A DNA stretch of 17,444 nt from Deltaproteobacteria bacterium (GTDB lineage Bacteria; Desulfobacterota; Desulfofervidia; Desulfofervidales; DG-60), in NCBI GenBank assembly GCA_021163945.1, contig JAGGTC010000072.1:1-17444 (forward strand), written 5' to 3'. The translations under genes and the position numbers were made by a program. Of the stretch, positions 15,801 to 17,444 are shown in pieces (positions within the stretch are counted from its first letter, which is position 1; each line of letters starts with the position of its first letter). The notes beneath the pieces are model-generated. The model ran no database searches, had not been told where the DNA came from, and saw only the letters and a program-made list of their open reading frames with translations.

Positions 15801-15877
15801 TTGGCTTAGATGGCTATGACCTCGGGACCCGAACCCTAAAATAATTAAAAGTTAGAAGACAAGCGGGCAGTTGCATA

Positions 15878-16546
15878 ATGAAGGCCTTAGCAATAGTGCT
15901 AGTTAGTGGTGGTTTGGATAGCTGTGTTACCGCAGCAGTGGCCAGTAAGGATTATGAACTTGCATTCTTGCATGTAAACTATGGACAAAGGACAGAGGCA
16001 AGGGAACTTAGGGCATTTAAAGAGATTGCCGATTTTTATGGTGTTTCTAAAAGGTTTATAGCCTCTATTGATTATCTAAAGAAGATCGGCGGTTCAAGCT
16101 TGATAGATAAAGACCTTAAAATTCCTGACTATAGAGAAAAAATTGAAGGTATTCCTTCTACATATGTCCCATTTCGTAACACACATCTAATCGCTATTGC
16201 CGTATCTTGGGCAGAGGTCATCTGTGCAAAAAAGATATTTATTGGGGCAATGGAAGAGGACAGCAGTGGCTATCCCGATTGCAGGGAGGTATATTTTAGG
16301 GCATATAATCAGTTGATTGACCTGGGGACCAGGCCAGAGACAAGGATTGAAATTGAAACCCCAATTATTCATCTAAAAAAATGGGAGGTGGTAAAATTGG
16401 GGGCAGAATTGGGGGCACCACTTCACCTTACATGGTCTTGTTATAGGTCAGAAGATATTGCTTGTGGCAGGTGTGAATCCTGCATTTTAAGGCTTAAGGC
16501 ATTTAGGAAGGCAGGGATAAAAGACCCCATCGCTTATCAGCCTTAA
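15878..16546 (+). CDS. queC: 7-cyano-7-deazaguanine (preQ0) synthase QueC
   Basis: QueC uses ATP and ammonia to convert 7-carboxy-7-deazaguanine to preQ0, the precursor of queuosine in tRNA and of some deazaguanine DNA modifications. The 222-residue product has the PP-loop SGGLDS at residues 10-15, FLHVNYGQRTEARE, and STYVPFRNTHLIAIA. The zinc site is formed by Cys188, Cys196, Cys199 and Cys202 near the C-terminus. No queD, queE or queF is adjacent, so it stands alone here. The ATG at 15878 has no strong ribosome site. I looked for a preQ1 riboswitch in the 112 bp upstream and saw no convincing one. The stop codon lies inside the TTAAT duplication of the inserted element. Confidence 0.95.
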   Translation: MKALAIVLVSGGLDSCVTAAVASKDYELAFLHVNYGQRTEARELRAFKEIADFYGVSKRFIASIDYLKKIGGSSLIDKDLKIPDYREKIEGIPSTYVPFRNTHLIAIAVSWAEVICAKKIFIGAMEEDSSGYPDCREVYFRAYNQLIDLGTRPETRIEIETPIIHLKKWEVVKLGAELGAPLHLTWSCYRSEDIACGRCESCILRLKAFRKAGIKDPIAYQP

Positions 16547-16577
16547 TCCCAAATTATGCAATAATTTAGGATTTTTT
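16545..16577 (+). terminator. Factor-independent terminator candidate after queC
   Basis: AATCC-C-AAATTAT (16545-16557) pairs with ATAATTT-A-GGATT (16561-16573) around a GCA loop. This makes a 12-bp stem with a single C/A mismatch. A run of six T (16572-16577), interrupted once and continuing as ATT, overlaps and follows the stem end. The stem is AT-rich, so strength is uncertain. It overlaps the left end of the inserted element, so the element appears to supply most of the terminator. Confidence 0.55.
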
Positions 16578-16671
16578 ATTCCTTATTTAAAAAGTGACTT
16601 TGGTATTTGGCAAAATGGGGTCTGGGGCGGAGCCCCAGAGTAAAACAGCGTTGTAATTTGCATAATCTGGG
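16548..16671. mobile_element. 124-bp MITE-like element with 14-bp inverted ends and TTAAT target duplication
   Basis: The left end CCCAAATTATGCAA (16548-16561) and right end TTGCATAATCTGGG (16658-16671) are inverted repeats matching at 13 of 14 positions. Immediately outside, TTAAT occurs at 16543-16547 and again at 16672-16676, a 5-bp target-site duplication. The interior has no reading frame of note but carries a strong GC hairpin (16621-16639). These are the hallmarks of a non-autonomous insertion element. Ends starting CC and short TTAA-type duplications are known for the IS1380 family (ISEcp1 is a member), so an IS1380-type transposase is the best guess for the mobilising enzyme; that link is inferred. 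The element sits exactly between the stop codons of queC and ftsZ. Confidence 0.72.
16621..16639. repeat. GC-rich hairpin inside the MITE-like element
   Basis: TCTGGGGC (16621-16628) and GCCCCAGA (16632-16639) form a perfect 8-bp stem with a GGA loop. On the reverse strand the stem is followed after CCCC by ATTTT, so it could weakly stop ftsZ transcripts. On the forward strand no T-run follows. Hairpins of the type GGGTCTGGGGC-loop-GCCCCAGA recur in intergenic DNA of many bacteria to my recollection. Confidence 0.65.
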
Positions 16672-17444
16672 TTAATCTATCGGATGCCTTAGAAAGGTAG
16701 GGACATCCAAATCCTTTTCATCCCGGCTAAAAAACATTTTTTGTCCCTTCTTTGCCTTTTTTGTATCTTCACCTACCCCACCAATCCCTGTAGCAATCAC
16801 CGTCACCACCATCTCTTCACCTATATTATTATCAATTACTGTACCCCAAATGATATTGGCATTTTCATCTGCCTCTTTTTGGACCAGTGTGGATGCCTCT
16901 TGCACCTCTTCCATGGTGATATCGCTAGATGCTGTAATATTAATAAGTATACCCCTTGCCCCCCTAATAGAGATATCCTCTAACAATGGGCTATAAATGG
17001 CACTTTGGGCTGCCTCTATGGCCCTTTCCTCACCCCTTGCTATGCCAGTGCCCATAAGGGCCAATCCCTTTTCAGCCATTATGGTCTTTACATCTGCAAA
17101 GTCTACATTTATTAAACCAGGGACTGTGATTAGATCCGCAATGCCCCTTACTGCATAATAAAGCACCTCATCGGCCTTCTTGAGTGTGTCCAATAACTTG
17201 GTATTGCCAGGGACCAATTTAAACAGACGGTCATTGGGGATGGTGATAATGGTATCCACTACCTCCTTTAACCTCTCAATACCCTCCTCGGCCTGCCTTG
17301 TCCTCCTTTTTCCTTCAAATGAAAATGGTTTGGTGACCACAGCCACAGTCAAGGCCCCCAATTCCTTGCTTACTTGGGCAATAATAGGTGCGCCCCCTGT
17401 CCCTGTCCCACCCCCCATCCCAGCAGTGATAAAAACCATATCAC
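16672..17444 (-). CDS. ftsZ: Cell division GTPase FtsZ, C-terminal part (5' end outside window)
   Basis: FtsZ polymerises at mid-cell to form the division ring. The reverse strand is open from the window edge to the TAA at 16674-16672, about 257 codons. The first Met visible (17439) is an internal residue of the segment DMVFITAGMGGGTGTGGAP, the tubulin signature that binds GTP phosphates, so roughly the first 100 or so residues are outside. The T7 loop region NVDFADVKTIM supplies the catalytic aspartates. Then come GTGIARGEERAIEAAQSA and the C-terminal domain ending ATGIGG. The linker is very short (about 20 residues) and leads directly to DVPTFLRHPID, the conserved peptide that binds FtsA and other partners. 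Convergent with queC; in this window no fts or mur neighbour is seen. Confidence 0.95.
   Translation of the reverse strand, partial: DMVFITAGMGGGTGTGGAPIIAQVSKELGALTVAVVTKPFSFEGKRRTRQAEEGIERLKEVVDTIITIPNDRLFKLVPGNTKLLDTLKKADEVLYYAVRGIADLITVPGLINVDFADVKTIMAEKGLALMGTGIARGEERAIEAAQSAIYSPLLEDISIRGARGILINITASSDITMEEVQEASTLVQKEADENANIIWGTVIDNNIGEEMVVTVIATGIGGVGEDTKKAKKGQKMFFSRDEKDLDVPTFLRHPID

Noticed and set aside
15760..15832. tRNA or tRNA-like gene on either strand
   Set aside because: Despite GTTCGGG- and GGGACCC-like segments there is no cloverleaf with acceptor, D, anticodon and T arms of correct size.
15801..15877. Possible preQ1 riboswitch upstream of queC
   Set aside because: There is no short GC stem followed by an A-rich tail that ends next to a ribosome site in the required arrangement; the A-rich run is not positioned to form the pseudoknot.
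1..17444. CRISPR array or defence island
   Set aside because: No regularly spaced direct repeats of 20-40 bp were seen, and no cas, restriction or complete toxin-antitoxin genes; the ATPase fragment alone is insufficient.

Overview
The window looks like a chromosomal stretch of a bacterium with moderately low G+C, strong AGG/AGA preference for arginine and tightly packed genes. The order uppS-cdsA-dxr-rseP-tsaB followed by DUF465-ilvB-ilvN-ilvC-psd-pssA-leuC is reminiscent of Desulfobacterota (deltaproteobacterial sulfate or metal reducers). The AGG-rich codon use would fit a thermophilic member. This placement is inferred from gene order and style, not from a search.

Layout. (1) 1-311, minus strand: the N-terminus of an M16 zinc peptidase, cut by the window edge and divergent from what follows. 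(2) 412-7640, plus strand: a long, nearly gapless operon. It holds hflK-hflC (regulators of the FtsH protease), a miniature, internally deleted YjbQ/UPF0047 reading frame, plsC, uppS, cdsA, dxr, rseP and tsaB. The theme is envelope building and membrane quality control: phosphatidate and CDP-diacylglycerol supply, the isoprenoid precursor pathway (MEP) and the undecaprenyl carrier, and site-2 proteolysis. (3) 7671-12475, plus: a second operon with its own promoter candidate. A DUF465 small protein is followed by ilvB, ilvN and ilvC (valine, isoleucine and leucine synthesis), then psd and pssA (phosphatidylethanolamine synthesis from the CDP-diacylglycerol that CdsA makes). Most junctions are ATGA, GTGA or TAATG overlaps. 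(4) 12476-12821: an accessory-looking spacer with a cluster of palindromic half-sites and a short reading frame resembling the N-terminus of a larger P-loop ATPase. In related operons leuA often sits here. (5) 12822-15244: leuC (isopropylmalate dehydratase large subunit) overlapping a DegT-type sugar aminotransferase. (6) 15280-15765: an unrecognised membrane-anchored protein followed by a 9-bp hairpin. (7) 15878-16546: queC (7-deazaguanine synthesis). (8) 16548-16671: a 124-bp MITE-like element with 14-bp inverted ends and a 5-bp TTAAT target duplication, inserted between the stop codons of convergent queC and ftsZ. (9) 16672-17444, minus: the C-terminal part of ftsZ.

No CRISPR array, rRNA, tRNA or complete transposase gene was seen. 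Most of the window is conserved housekeeping. The observations most worth a second look are the MITE-like insertion that touches both stop codons, the miniature YjbQ frame, the palindrome cluster with the ATPase remnant, and the unusual cofactor loop of IlvC. I did not find convincing evidence of a complete new system.
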